Positions 37,042 through 50,500 of a stretch of DNA of 64,000 nt are shown piece by piece (within the stretch, counting starts at the first letter, position 1; the number at the start of each line of letters is the position of its first letter). The translations under genes and the position numbers were made by a program. The stretch is from Psoroptes ovis. Its lineage: Eukaryota > Arthropoda > Arachnida > Sarcoptiformes > Psoroptidae. The notes under the pieces are model-generated. The model was not told where the DNA came from. It did not search any database and saw nothing but the letters and a program-made list of their open reading frames with translations. Where the stretch lies: NCBI GenBank assembly GCA_002943765.1, contig PQWQ01000028.1:62001-126000 (forward strand). The letters are read 5' to 3'.

Positions 37042-40000
37042 TCAAAATTCAGCTTTGATTCCATTTGTTGGACAAATATCGGCAATCGATTCCGATAATT
37101 TTGACATTGATGTCGATGATGATGATGGTTGTTGCTGTTGTGTTGTTGTTGATGCTGGATTTTGTATCGTTGTCGATGTAAATGATGGTAATATTATTGA
37201 TAGCTGTGAAAATAATCAAAAATAATTTCAAAAAAAAAAAAAAAAACAGATATATAATACATTTAGAATATGTTTCAAAATATAATTTTACTCACGTTTC
37301 TATCATTTTCAAGTTTAAATGATTCGATCAATTCTTCAATACGTTCCGATGTTGGTCCCCATTTTAGAAAACCAGAATCATTTTGTAGAAAATAAATATT
37401 TGTATTGTATAATGAACGTATATGTATTTCATTTTGATTACAAATATGTTGAAAACCATGACGGTATTCATGTTCATGTGCTTGTATTGTTAAATGCATA
37501 CGTTTAAATTTATTACTTTCCAATTTTTTTATTAATTTTTCGGATAAATCTGGTTTTTCCTGTATAAATATTATAAACGATAATGGTTCCATTGAATTTG
37601 CTAATAATTTTTCAAAATGTACAATAGTTGCATTGATTAAATCTTCACTATCTGGTGGATATGCTTGGAATGAACCAGATATTGGATAAAAATTTAATAT
37701 TGATCTATTAATTTTTCATTTATAAAGTAAACAAACAAAACAAATTATGATTAAATGAAATTAATTTATAAAAATATATAACATGAAATACAATCAAATA
37801 CACATACCCTCTTGAACCGAAATAACCATCAGTATCTGGAAATATGGAACAATATTGACGAAAATAACAATTTAATGGTGATGCAAAACATTCAAACGTT
37901 ACACCGAAATGTTTATTCAGTGCGATAAATACAGATAATGGTAATGAATTTTGTGATGAAAATCCTTCATTTTTATCATAGAAACACTGAAAAATATTAG
38001 AATTTAAAGATTAAAACATAAAATTCGATAATCATCTATGATAATATTATTACCTGATATCTTTTCAATAGACACCAAACACGTGTTAGAAAATAAGTAA
38101 ATTTCCTATCATCACGACAATTGAAATAATATAACATTTCTAGTTTTTGTAAATAACCAGTATTCAAACGTAATAATTCAGCATTTTTATTACCACAACG
38201 TAACAGAACACTATCTTTATCATTCATCATTAATGTTGATGGTAATTTTGCACATGGATACATTAAATATGCTGGATAGCATGCAATTTTTTTATTATTC
38301 ATTCGTATCGTATATTCTGTGATTGGAAAATTAATGAGAATAAAAGGATTAAAATTAAAAAATCAACAGAAATCACTGATAAATACCTCTGAGATCTTCT
38401 TTTTTAGCAAATTCAAGATTCATATCTCGTAATCGTCTTGCATATTCGGCGGCAACATGATAAATTTTCAAACAAATTGCTTCGACAGATGATTTTGCTG
38501 CATCAATAATATGAGGTTGACATTGTTTTTTCAAATGTTCTAATCGTTCAATATAATCTTCAAATTTTGGATTCAATGTTCTTCTAATCCAATCGAATGC
38601 ATCTTCAACATTCCATTTGACAATTTTTCTACTTTGACTTGATACATGATGTGCTTCGATTATTTTCTTTGATGCTTCAGCATACCTTGACAATTGTTTT
38701 CGTGCTTCACCACTGAATTTCGGTTTGTACAATTTGATCGGTATATCATTGATTATTTCACGATAAAGTGTATCAGATAATTCATTTACACATTCTGATG
38801 GTAATATTGGATCTCGGCCATGATCACAAAGCTTTCTTTCGATTAACCATTTTGTGAATGAATCTTTTGGTGGATCCATTTGTTGTCTATTACGACATAA
38901 TTCCCAATATTGTTGTCGAAGTTTTTGAACAAAATTACTTCTCGCTAATTCAACATCAGGATGCGGATGAAAATAATAATAAAATGTTCCTTCCCAAATA
39001 TAACAATTTGCTTCGATTTCAAAATCAAATGGTCCAATTAATATTTTACGATCATTGCTCATTATATCATTTTTATGTTGAGCAAATGGTACGAATGATG
39101 GATTTAGTGTTTGATAAATCGGTGGTGGAATATGATCCGGATGTATTGGTGTTTGATATGGATTTACAGGTGCGATTGAAGTCGGTAATGCTGATGGATT
39201 ATTACTATTAGGAGCTGCTTGTATGCCTAATGGATCAGTCATTGGATCATATAAATTTGATAATTTTGGCATCTCCCAAATTGATTGATTTGTGTTTTTA
39301 TTGTAAAAATAAAATCTACCCTCACGCTTACTCCAAACTTTACGCCAACCTTGTTGCAATAATTCGTTTGGCAAATCATGTGCTTGATCATTCGATGGTA
39401 TCATATTGTTTTGATTTTGTGGTGGTGATAATAATGCTTGATGAGTATGATGATGATGATGTTGTGGTTGACTATGTAGAATTTGTGCTGGTGATTTCAT
39501 TGGAACTGGACCGGTTGGTGTTGTTGGAACATTACCCAAGGATGATGTTACTGACGCCGCCGTCGTAGTGATGGATGACAATGATAATGGCTGTTCAGAA
39601 TGTAAATGTGATGATGATATACTATAATTCGGTAATGATGTTGATGTTAAATAATTTGCATTGAATTGATTATGTTGCTGCTGTTGTTGTTGTGGCAATG
39701 ATACTGTAGAAAATGCAGATGTTGATGATATTAAATTATTCATATTTATATTATTCGAATTATTTAAATTATTATTATTGCTATTAGTATTATAAAATGA
39801 TGAATTAATATAGCTTTGTTGTTGTTGATGATCATTAGTGTTATTATTATTTGTATGATTATAATTTAAAATATTATTATCATATGATGATGATGATGAT
39901 GGTATCGGATCGGAATCATGGTCAACAACATTATTATTATTGTTGTTTCGAATTACATCGAACGATTCATGATCATTACGATTATCAGCTAAATTTTCAC

Positions 40001-40823
40001 CATCTTCTTCTTCAGTTTGTTCATCATCATCATCATCATCATCACCATTGTTGTTGTTGTTATAATAATTATTTAATACTTTAACATCATTCTTTTTATT
40101 TGTTTTAGATTTTGATTTAATATTATTCGTAGTATCATTGTTGTTGTTGTTGGTATTGTTGCTCATTTTTCTTTTCGTTTTATTATTTACCATCAACATC
40201 GTTTTATTATTTTTTAATTTCGATTTTTGATGATCATCAGTTTTCAGTTTAGGTTTACGACCACGTTTTATTGTTGATGTTGATGTTGTCGATGATGATT
40301 GTTTTTGTGCTTTTTTTGGCTTAGTTTTATCAGTGTTTGAATTTGTATTATTGATATTTGTGGTCGATTTTTTATTGCTTATCAATGATATATCATCATT
40401 CATTTTATCATCATGTTTATTTCCATTATCATTATTATTGATGTTATTTGATTTCTTTGATTTATTATCAATTTTTGCTGCTGCTGCTGTCGATGTCTTT
40501 TTACATTTCGCATTTGATTTTGTTGTATTTATTGCTGCTGTTGCTGCTTTTACATCATTCATCGAATTATTATTCAATTTTATTGATGATGATGATGATT
40601 CTTTCAGCAATTCATCTGATGTTTTCGATGCTTTATCCGCGGATTTAGCTTTGGCTGCAGCCGATGATGATGATGATGGACGTCCTCTTCCACGTACCGA
40701 TTTATTATCATTATTTTGTTTCTTGTTGTTGATTGATAATTTCTTTGTTTTAGAATTCGTAATCGTCGTTGCTGCCGTCGTCGTTGTAGACGATGATGTA
40801 TCAATTTTTCTTTTTTTAGCCAT
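37042..40823 (-). CDS. PCIF1: PCIF1 (CTD-interacting, cap m6Am methyltransferase family) with altered catalytic motif
   Basis: In vertebrates PCIF1 binds phosphorylated RNA polymerase II tails through a WW domain and N6-methylates cap-adjacent adenosine. Exons 40823-38387, 38316-38054, 37986-37808, 37704-37296 and 37203-37042 (phases 1, 0, 2, 0) join to 1149 residues, longer than the ~700 of human because of a ~470-residue Lys/Ser/Asn-rich N-terminus. A WW domain lies at ~484-520 (GWRKVWSKREGRFYFYNKN, ...SIWEMP). The helical and methyltransferase core is clear: IGPFDFEIEANCYIWEG, FTKWLIERKLCDHGRDPILP, FECFASPLNCYFRQYCSIF, PDTDGYFGSRG, then SGSFQAYPPDSEDL, EHEYRHGFQHIC and FLQNDSGFLKWGPTSERI. 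In active enzymes the motif here is NPPF; this protein has YPPD (residues 975-978), so methyl transfer is probably lost. A Ser/Gln tail ends the protein. The start is the only sensible ATG before the WW domain in this exon. Confidence 0.95.
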
Positions 40824-42009
40824 CTAAAATGATCGTAGAAAAGAAACAAATGATTAATAAATTGAATTAGGCTTGATCGAATTTCATTTCATGCAATAAT
40901 CGAGCATTTACTTTCGAATAAAATAAAATTGAATCAAATCTAATCATTTTCCCGCCATAAATTCAAATGTTTTAATTTTTGAAAATTCAACAAACACACA
41001 AACAACAACAATCTGTATGCTGCCATCTGCCATAATATTCAAATTCATATATGAAATGAAAATTTTCAATTTGAAAGATTAAAATTTTAAATTTTTTGAA
41101 AAATAATAAAAAGGAAAATGACATTTACTATGCCAGTTTTAGTCTTCACACACTAACAAACACACACGTGAAAAAATTGATCAAAAGACTTACCTTAAAT
41201 TTTAGAAATTCAAAAATATTAATTCAAAGATTATCCATGAGTCAAAAATTATTCAAAATCAAACTTTACAAATTAAATGATTCAAATTTCATTAAAAAAT
41301 ATTTTCAAAAATTTAAAATTTCAATCAATTTCATGCCACTGTGAATCATGAAATATGATATTCATTCATTCATTCTTGATTTAAACTTTGTTTAAATTTA
41401 AACAATGATTCAAGTTGAGTTTTAATAGGATTGTAATTTGTTAAATGAAAATTATTATTATTATTAATATTAATCCTGGCGATAGTTCTTCAATTTTGCT
41501 TTTGATTTATATATAAATGAATATGATTTCGTTCAATGAAAAATTCAATCAAAATGAAATAAATAAATAATATCAAACATTATTATTATTGTTAAACATC
41601 ATCAACAACATCAAAACAAATTGTTTTCATTTATTTTTGATTTGATTTTGTATGGAAGTAGCATTTGATTTTCATCATCGTTCACATTTATATGAACGTA
41701 ATGGCGTAGGATTGGATGTTTATCTTGTTTTTTGATTGAATTCTTATTTTTTTGCTGGAAGATTCAATGTGTGTGTGGATATATATCTTCAAATATCTTG
41801 ATGTTCTTCTCTCTCTTGATGCTCCTAGCAATTTAATAATGGTGATAACATTTATGCAATGATTCATATATCTTTGAAAATGAACAAATCGAAAAATGTG
41901 TATGTAAACAAACAACCATCACACAACTCTTAATTGAGTCGTCGTCCTGCATTTCTTGTCCATATGTGTGAACACACTGTGTGTGTGTGTTATATTATGG
42001 TGCATATGT

Positions 42010-42025
42010 GCGAGTATATACTCGC
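42010..42025. repeat. 16-bp palindrome GCGAGTATATACTCGC
   Basis: Perfectly self-complementary and followed by a CGCGCG run; it stands beside a GT tract (41979-41990). Function unknown. Confidence 0.6.
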
Positions 42026-42102
42026 GCGCGTTTATAATGATTATTCCTCTCATTTCTTTTTTGTATGCGTGGCCTGAGGCGCAAGATTGTCAAGTGATTG
42101 CT

Positions 42103-42115
42103 GCGCCATCTGTTG
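42103..42115. promoter_or_regulatory. CTCF-like motif GCGCCATCTGTTG
   Basis: Second strong copy of the GCGCCATCTG word, intergenic between PCIF1 and the chordin-like gene. The surrounding 60 bp (GGCCTGAGGCGC) is also GC-richer than the flanks. Confidence 0.3.
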
Positions 42116-42331
42116 TCAATATGAAATGAACTTTCAATTTTCAAATTTTTTTGAATTTTTCAAATTTTTAAAAATTAAAGATTAAATGAGATATAATAAT
42201 TGGATTGAATAAAAAATATTAAAATATGTATTAAAAATGAATGATAAAACATAATTAAAATTAATTTACAAAATATAAAAAATGGAGAAAAAATGATGAG
42301 TTCGTCGATAGGATTGAGGTTATAATATTTC

Positions 42332-44585
42332 TTAATATCTTAATCTTGATGATTTTGTCGATAGCCTTCTTCTACCATTATTATTATGATTTAAATATAT
42401 ATTATCTTGAAACAGCGATGTTTGTGATGATGATTGTTCATCAGCACAAACTGGACAACATTCACCTTTAATCAAAATTTTTTGACAATCTTTACGTGTT
42501 ATTGTTTTACATTTTTGTCTTTGACATTTATGCATACCATCTTTACATCGGCATTTGATACAATTAATTTCTCCATAAGGATCAATGGCTGGATTCCATT
42601 CATCACCATTCCGGTAAATTTTTCCACGAAAACGACAATGTCCAATTGATAAGGCTTGTTCAACATTTTCTTCATTCGTTGCTTGATCACTCATACTTGT
42701 TTCCATTGAACGTGTTGATGCACGACATTTTTTACAACAATCCATAGGATTTTCACGATATGCTTCGTGCTCTGAACATGGCAATGGTGGACATTCATTA
42801 CGTTTACATTTGATTTGTGCATTTTCGGTACACATACAAATTGTACAACGATCAAAACCAAATGGCGGTATGTATGGATGCCAACGTGAACCAATCAAAT
42901 GATAACGTTTTTCACCTTCAAAATAGCATGATGTTTGATTTGATGTTTTATTCATCGGAAATAATGATGATGATTTATATTTATTTTTACATATTGGACA
43001 ACATTGCCCTGGTATTCGAATTTGATCTTTACAACGTAATTTAAGACAAATTTCATTTTCACATTTAACACGACCTCGTTGACAAAAACACATTTCACAA
43101 TCATCATTTTGATTTTTCCATTGTGCACCTTCATCATAGATTTGTGCTTCATAATAACATTTATGATTTGAATTCAATGAATTCAATGAATTAGACGATG
43201 ATGATGATGATTGATCCATCATAAATGATTTACGATCAAATGATAATAAATTTGGATTATTATGATTATATAATACAAATGACGTTGTATTCAACATGTT
43301 TTTAAATATTGGATTTTTACCAAAATCATTTGATTCTAATAGTTCATAATAATAATCTTGATCATTCCATTGTTGTTGATGATGCTGCTGCTGTTGTTGT
43401 TGTTGTTTACGTATTACACCGATCAGAGATGATTTCATTTGAATATCTTCATCGAATGATAATGATATTTTCAAATGTCTTTGTTTTAACATTAAACGAT
43501 ATGGTTTTGGTAATTTTTTCCATGTACCATAGATAATATATTGTTGTTGTTGCTGCTGTTTATTTGTATTGTTATTATTTCCATTATTATTGTTATTATT
43601 AACAATATATTCTTCAATAATTGTATCATCAATATCTTGAAATCGAACATATGTTGGCCGATGTTCACTGTGATCATTAGAAATATTGAAAAATATTGAA
43701 AATTAGATCGATTTACCATGCAATTTTGAACACATTTGAATCAAATACCTGTTTGTTTTGATCATAAATGCTAATCGTTGTTTATTCAAATGCAGATATG
43801 CTTTCGTTATCGATGCTGTTGTTGGTGTTGACATGGCCGTAACATTACTTGTCACATTTGATGGCAGTAATTGTGCGTAGAATTTTTTACGTAAATTTTT
43901 CATCTGAAGCATTTCATCCATTTTTTGACTAGCTATTTGCTTTTCAATGTTGTCATCATCTGAAAATAGTTATGATTATTCGTAATTTTGAAAGGTAACA
44001 ACCAAATAAAGCAAATACAAACAAACAAAAGCAATAAACAAATACCTTCAGGACATGATTTACAGCAACGTTCAGGTAATAATACAGGATTATTACATTT
44101 GAATTTGGTTGGACAATCATTTTTAATATTTTTACAATAAACTTTTGCCAATATACGATTATTGTTATTATTATCTGTGGTGATATCACTATGATTTTGA
44201 TGATTATGATTGAATTTTCTTTGTACAGCAATACATTCACATATAATACAATAATAAACACCGAATGGTTCAATTGTTGGTTTCCATTTTTCACCAATTT
44301 CATAGATATCCTTGTCGAATGTACATTCTGTGTTATTGAAAATAGAATATTATGAATTCAATATTTAGAAAAATGATCATACGAATTCATAAGGTCCAAT
44401 GACCTTAAAAGTTTATGAAAATTAAAAAAAAGATCAAATCTATACTCACGTGTACGTTGTGTTATCTTTGGCATTGAAACATTGAAATCATCATCAATCA
44501 ATGGTAATCGACATTCAATCAATATTAAATGATTACATAATAATAATAACAATGATGATATAATCGAAAGATGATTGATAAACAT
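42332..44585 (-). CDS. Chordin/Sog-like secreted BMP antagonist with four VWC modules and a single CHRD domain
   Basis: Chordin (Sog in flies) is a secreted protein that binds BMP/Dpp ligands through von Willebrand C (VWC) modules. Exons 44585-44450, 44327-44046, 43959-43749 and 43667-42332 (phases 1, 1, 2) join to 654 residues. A signal peptide (HLSIISSLLLLLCNHLILIEC) leads to VWC1 at ~46-140 (CTFDKDIYEIGEKW, CIICEC, ERCCKSCP). Residues ~160-300 fit a CHRD domain: KKFYAQLLPSN, AYLHLNKQRLAFMI, YIIYGTWKKL and SSLIGVIRK. VWC2 starts at Cys380, VWC3 at ~447 and VWC4 at ~534, each ending in CCxxC. The 1-CHRD-3 module order is that of chordin, but chordin and Sog have four CHRD repeats and ~950-1040 residues; only one is seen here. 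Poly-Gln and poly-Asn runs interrupt the CHRD region. A chordin-like paralogue is the alternative. Confidence 0.85.
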
Positions 44586-47562
44586 TTTGTATCAGGATTT
44601 ATATTTGATTTTTCGAATTCAGATGAAAATTTTGACCGAAAAAAAAAACACTGACAAGCACCGAGAATTACTAATTCAAAACATGAATGTTTGGTTTCAA
44701 ATTTTCGACGATTCGGAATATCGATTTCAGTTTTTAGCTCTGAATTTTTAAATTAGAACTGGGCCGCGATCGATCGATCAATCACATGTGTTATTTATTA
44801 AATGTTACAATTTCAATTTCTTGGTTGAAATTATTTCAATTGGATAATTATTTGAAGACCAGTAGCTGGGTAAATGTAAGTAAGAAAATTCAAAAAACAA
44901 ACAAACACCAAAATACTTGGAAATGAAATATTTGAAAATGAAAAATAAGAACAATGTTAAACAACAACACTTGTTAACTGTTGAATGATGATTGAATTCA
45001 TTGATCATTTGAAAAAACAAATGACAATCAAATACGCGTAATGTTCAAATGTCATCGAATTTTTCGAAGAAATTTTAAAAAGAAAAATTGAAAATTTCTT
45101 GCGTCTTCTTTGCCCATGAATTGAATTGAAAATGCGCAAAAACAAACACAAATTTTCAAATAAATGTATTGAGAGATTCAACAGGTATCACATTGTTGTT
45201 GCTTGCTTGCTGCTTCGAAATCAAAATGACCCAAAGACCATGGTTAGAATTCATTGGAAATATTGGATAGAAACACCTTTTGACCACAAAAAAAACGAAC
45301 AAACGAAACGAAATGAATAGAAATACAGTTGACACAGAATTGACAATTATTATCATTTAAAACAAACCACAAAACACAAAATAATAATATGAGGAGAAGC
45401 TTCATCTTCTTGTTGTTGTTGTTTTGTTTGTCATTGTCATTAACGATTTCTATGTGTGGTGTTAATCCTTTTTCAAATAATTTAATGTATGAATAGCGTT
45501 GACATTGACCAAAGCTTTTGATCTTTTCTGAAGAAAAAAAAATGGTCAAGAAATCAACGCTAAACAATTAAAGGTAAACACCTCATACAACCACATACAC
45601 ATGCAAATTGCAAGAAGCCAATGATTACAATGATTTGGCCAATTGTCAATGGTAATAATGATGATGATCATATATTTGAAATGTGTAAACACCTCATATG
45701 AACCTTAAAGATTGATGATTATGACTATGGTCCTTTTTGATGGCCAAAAACGATTGATTACCTTTGATTTATTTGGTTTTCGGATAATATTTGCTTTTCC
45801 TTGATTTTCTAAGACCATATTGCTATATTGGTAAACGATTATTATTCTAATACATTTCCAATCGGTTAACGTTAATGTTAACGGAAACGTTTGATTATTT
45901 CAAGGCAAAATTTGAATGGAAAAAATTGGTAAAAATGTAAAATTTTGAAAATTTCAAACAATTTCTGTTGTTTTGTTCCATATTCCAAATGTAAACAAAC
46001 AGCTTCCCGAAATGTCAATATTTGAACAAAGATACATAATGGAATTTCAATGACCAAATGGATGAACCGATGAATGAATAGCAAACGAATATCGTTTCGT
46101 TCAAGGTAAAAAAATTTTGAAATTTCCGTTTATTTGAATGTTGAAAAATTTCAAATATTCGAAGAAATCACAGAGCTAAGAAACCAAAATCGACTGAGTA
46201 AACAACACAAAAATGACTTTTGATTGAAAATAAATAATTGAAATAATAATAAATGACCATTGATTGATTGATTTATTCATACATTCATTCATTCATTGAT
46301 TTCATTTGTAAATGTGTGAAATAATAAGATTGCACAAATGTTCAGGTGAAAAAATTCCAATCATATGAATTCCGGTCATCAAAAAATGCTTCAAATCACT
46401 GGTTTCTTGGTCAAATTCATTCACACATTCACACACATGACCATTGCTTACATCTTAATCATACATTCGGTTGTGTTACCGAATATATGATTCAGCGAAT
46501 GGTCAACTGATATTACAGCAAGAAGGACAGAAAAACAACACCTGTGCACCAACAACACCAGCAATGACAACAACAACGTAATTACAACTCATTAACCTAC
46601 CTGATAGTTTTTTCCATTGATTCGATTCATTGATTCATTCATTCAGGCAAAGATTATGTGTTAACCATTTCATTCTTCGTTTAAAATTTCGGTTTTTCAA
46701 CAATTTGAAAGCAAAAATACATAAAAACATTTGACACATAAATGATCAAAAAAATGACCAAAGAAAAATCGATTCAAAGCGGTGTATTTTTTAAGTTTTT
46801 CGTAATTTCACATAAATTTTGCAGGTGTTCAACACGAGAACGAGGTTGAAAATATAAATAAATGATTCAATCGATTCAAGCGAAAAAAGGTAACGAATGT
46901 GTTACGGCTAAAAACGTTAATATTCATTGATAACACTCTTACCCTTTGAATGATGATAATTCTTTAGGTGGCCAAGCAGTCTCGGTAGGAAAATGGCAAC
47001 GAACAAACAATTAATTGATTTTCAAAATGAGGAAACATGAAATAGATTTTATTTTTATTATTTCTGTACACAAAATAAATGAAGATTTGAAGGTAATATC
47101 ATATGGATTGTCAATGGTCAATTTGAAGAATTGTCAATATGAAAATATATTTAAAATTATTTGAAATTATCGTTGATAATTATAAGGAAATATATATTGC
47201 TCAATTATATAATAATAATCAAATATACAAAAATTACAATTTATATTAATGATTAAAGGGTTAATTTTATACAAAATATATTCATCAAATATGAATTAAT
47301 TAATATTAACAAATCAATAAGCTTATCAATAAATGTGTGTGTTGAGATCAATGTGATTGATTTGATTTGATTTGCTTATTTTTGATTTTATTGCTTTTGA
47401 TTGGCTTATTCATCATTTGATTGTCTTTGAGTGTCACATATATCACAAATATTTTCATGTTTAAAAAAAAGGTTTAAGGCAGTTGAATGTTTTGATTTTT
47501 AAGGTCAAAAGTAAATAAATAATGAGAATGAATAACATAATAACACATCTATGAGATTTTCA
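44586..47562. other. Intergenic region between the chordin-like gene and alpha-mannosidase II
   Basis: 3 kb with no supported gene. It includes GATCGATCGATC at about 44768, CATT tracts near 46280, and otherwise AT-rich sequence. It should contain the promoter of the chordin-like gene and the 3' end of the mannosidase. Confidence 0.65.
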
Positions 47563-50500
47563 TCAAAAGGTTATATTAAATGATTGCAATTCAAATGGAG
47601 GTATTTGTATTTGTGATAATGATTTGATTGAATTATTTGTATCATTATCATTAGAGAATGCTTTCATACCAGTTAATAATGTTTTTTCCAACGATTCAAT
47701 GAGGACATCATTGAATAAATGTTTGATTGAAATATATTGATGCGTAAATGAATTGTTTCGCTCGATATTTTGATTTTGATTTTGATTTTCACATAAATTG
47801 CCATCATTATTATTGGATATTATCGTTTGCCGATTATGTAATATCATTAAACTTGATTTTGATGGTCGATTAAAATCATTATCAACGGGTAATGTTCGAA
47901 GATTTAATAGAAAATATTTACATAAGGTGCTCGGTGCAATCAAATAACGATTACGATAATATTTTCTGTCAATATCTTTGGTTATGTCAAGCTCATTTTC
48001 ATATGAATATAATTGAATGGATGGATAATTCAGATTTAGCAATAAAGAATCCGCTTTTTGTGATAGAATTGGCACAGCTGTTGTGGTTGTTGATGATAAA
48101 TCAAATTCAAATAATAATAAAAATTTTGATTGCACTGGTAAATTATCTAAAATGCCTTCATTCAAGCCACGTTTATCATCATAAACAATACGACGATCAA
48201 GCATTATTTCAATCATACCATCTTCAGGTGATGTTACACCATGTGAATGTGATGATAATATGGTGAAACGATTTTTCATTGATCGTTGATCGATATTGTC
48301 TTCTTCAATAAATATTGAAGTTGTCATCGGATAGTAATTACCTTCGATACCGATCGTATCGATAAAACGTCTTTCAATCATTTGAAATCCATTGGAATCG
48401 ACAAAAAATTTACGACGATAATTTAAGGAATGATCGTCTGGATTATTGTTGGCGATATTTGTTCCGAAACGTATGGCTACTTCTTTGTTATCATAAGCTG
48501 TTTTATCTTCTAAATTGATTAACAGATTAAATTCAATTGCTGATGTCAAAGCTGATTGTTTCATGTTGTATAATTTAATTGAATAAACTATGTCGGTATA
48601 ATTTACAATTATTTTTGAACTTAATTTTCCTCGATAATGACTTATAATTGGTTTTTGTTGATCAATGAATAGATTTCGATGTCGATCAATGAATTTCATC
48701 AAATATGCACCACTTTTCCTGGGCATTGAATTGTAGGAAATAAAAGACATATCAATATGTTTGGTAAGATTTTTTTGTTTAAAATAAATTTTCTCAATAA
48801 AACCATTGTCAGCATTGATTGTTACAATTAATTCATCATTTTCAAGCCGGTATTTGTTTGGAATTTGGCTGTGGAATTTAAATATTTGATCATCATCAGA
48901 AAAATCTAAATTTTCTTGTGGTTCTTGTTGCTGTTGTTGTTGTTGTTGGCCATAAATGATTACTTTTGAATCAACATTATCTTCATTTGTTATTATTTTA
49001 TAATTTTTCAATGATAATGGATACAGCTGATCATGGAATTCTATTTCAAATATTTTCGATGATATTTTTATATTATCATCATTTTCATAAATAGGATTTA
49101 TTTGAAATGATAATTGTTTATCATTTTCTATGTCTAATATTTTAATAAATGGATCATTTACATAAATTTTGATGGATTCATGTACAAGTTTTGTGTGGGA
49201 ATTTAATAGCATTAAATGTAAACCATCATTACGATCGGATGGTATATTCAATACATGTTGTTCGGTTAATGTATGCCAATTTGTACGATATGATGTTGTA
49301 TGTATGAATTGTTCTGGTTGTTGTTGTTGTTGTTGCTGTTGTTGTTCATTCATGTCTGAATCATTATAAGTATTATTCAAATTATTTAAATTATAATAAA
49401 TATCATTATCATAATTTAAATATTGAATCAATTTAGCTAATAATATCATTGTTTGATTTAATGAATAATTCAATCGACGACCATAATCACTCATAACATA
49501 ATCTTTTGATGTACCAGTAATACCATCATGATGTTGAAATAATGCTAAATTTTGTCTTGCATTCGCTATTGTTTGATAATCTTGATCGATTAATTTATTC
49601 AAATTTATTAATCGTAAATGTTGCCTTATAAAATTCCTTGTTAATGTATAAAATATTTCCGTAGCTCGTAAATAAGATTGTAATTCTCTTGATAGCGATT
49701 TAAAATATGGACGTGTAGTATAGAAACCGGTCCAATAGCTTGACATATTTTGCTCAACATAACTGTCAGCATATGGCATAAAATCACCATTGTTTAAAAT
49801 TGGATAATTATTTGTTTGTTTGATTGGTATTCGTTCGTTGATTGATTGAAAATAATCATCGATTGTGCCAAATCTGATTTCAGCATTTTCAAATTTTTCA
49901 CCATTCGAATTGATATAATCAATTAATAACATGTAATTCCGATATTGTTGTTGCCATTCAATATCGAAATTATAACGAAAATCATCGCCCAGTAATACCA
50001 AAGCAACATTATGTTCAAATAATGAACCTAATTTTGAATATTGTTTCAATATTTTCATTGCTTTCATATTTAAATTTGTTTCATTCAACGGCACGGCTGT
50101 TGATTCTGAATGTTCACCGTAAATTTTACGAAAATCAAATTCAAGGCAAACATTCGGATCAGGACCACATGCATATTTAAAACTATATAAATGTAATGGT
50201 GACATATGACAAAATGGTAATTGATCATAGTGGGGATTTTGAAATGATTGTTTCAGATAAAAATCAAGATATCGTTTTTCCGATAGATATTGTTTCCAAA
50301 CATGATGTGTACGTTGTATGTAAATATTTTCAATACCAGATATTCGTAATAAATATGGATATGTTGTCGAATGGCCGAACGGATCGATCGAAAATGAATT
50401 ACGCAGTGGACGTGATTGTTGTAGCTCACTACGTAAAAATTGATGTCCTTCAATTAATTGATCAATCATATCATAATAATGTGTGATTGCTTCATCATTC

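Larger units (their letters stand above)
40824..42331. other. Intergenic region between PCIF1 and the chordin-like gene
   Basis: 1.5 kb holding the PCIF1 promoter side. GCTGCCATCTGCC is at about 41020, ~200 bp upstream of the PCIF1 ATG. A palindrome is at 42010 and a CTCF-like motif at 42103. No gene was seen. Confidence 0.65.

Noticed and set aside
40333..40827. 164-residue plus-strand frame
   Set aside because: Antisense of the low-complexity N-terminus of PCIF1; no independent signal.
47892..48266. 124-residue plus-strand frame
   Set aside because: Antisense of the alpha-mannosidase II coding exon.
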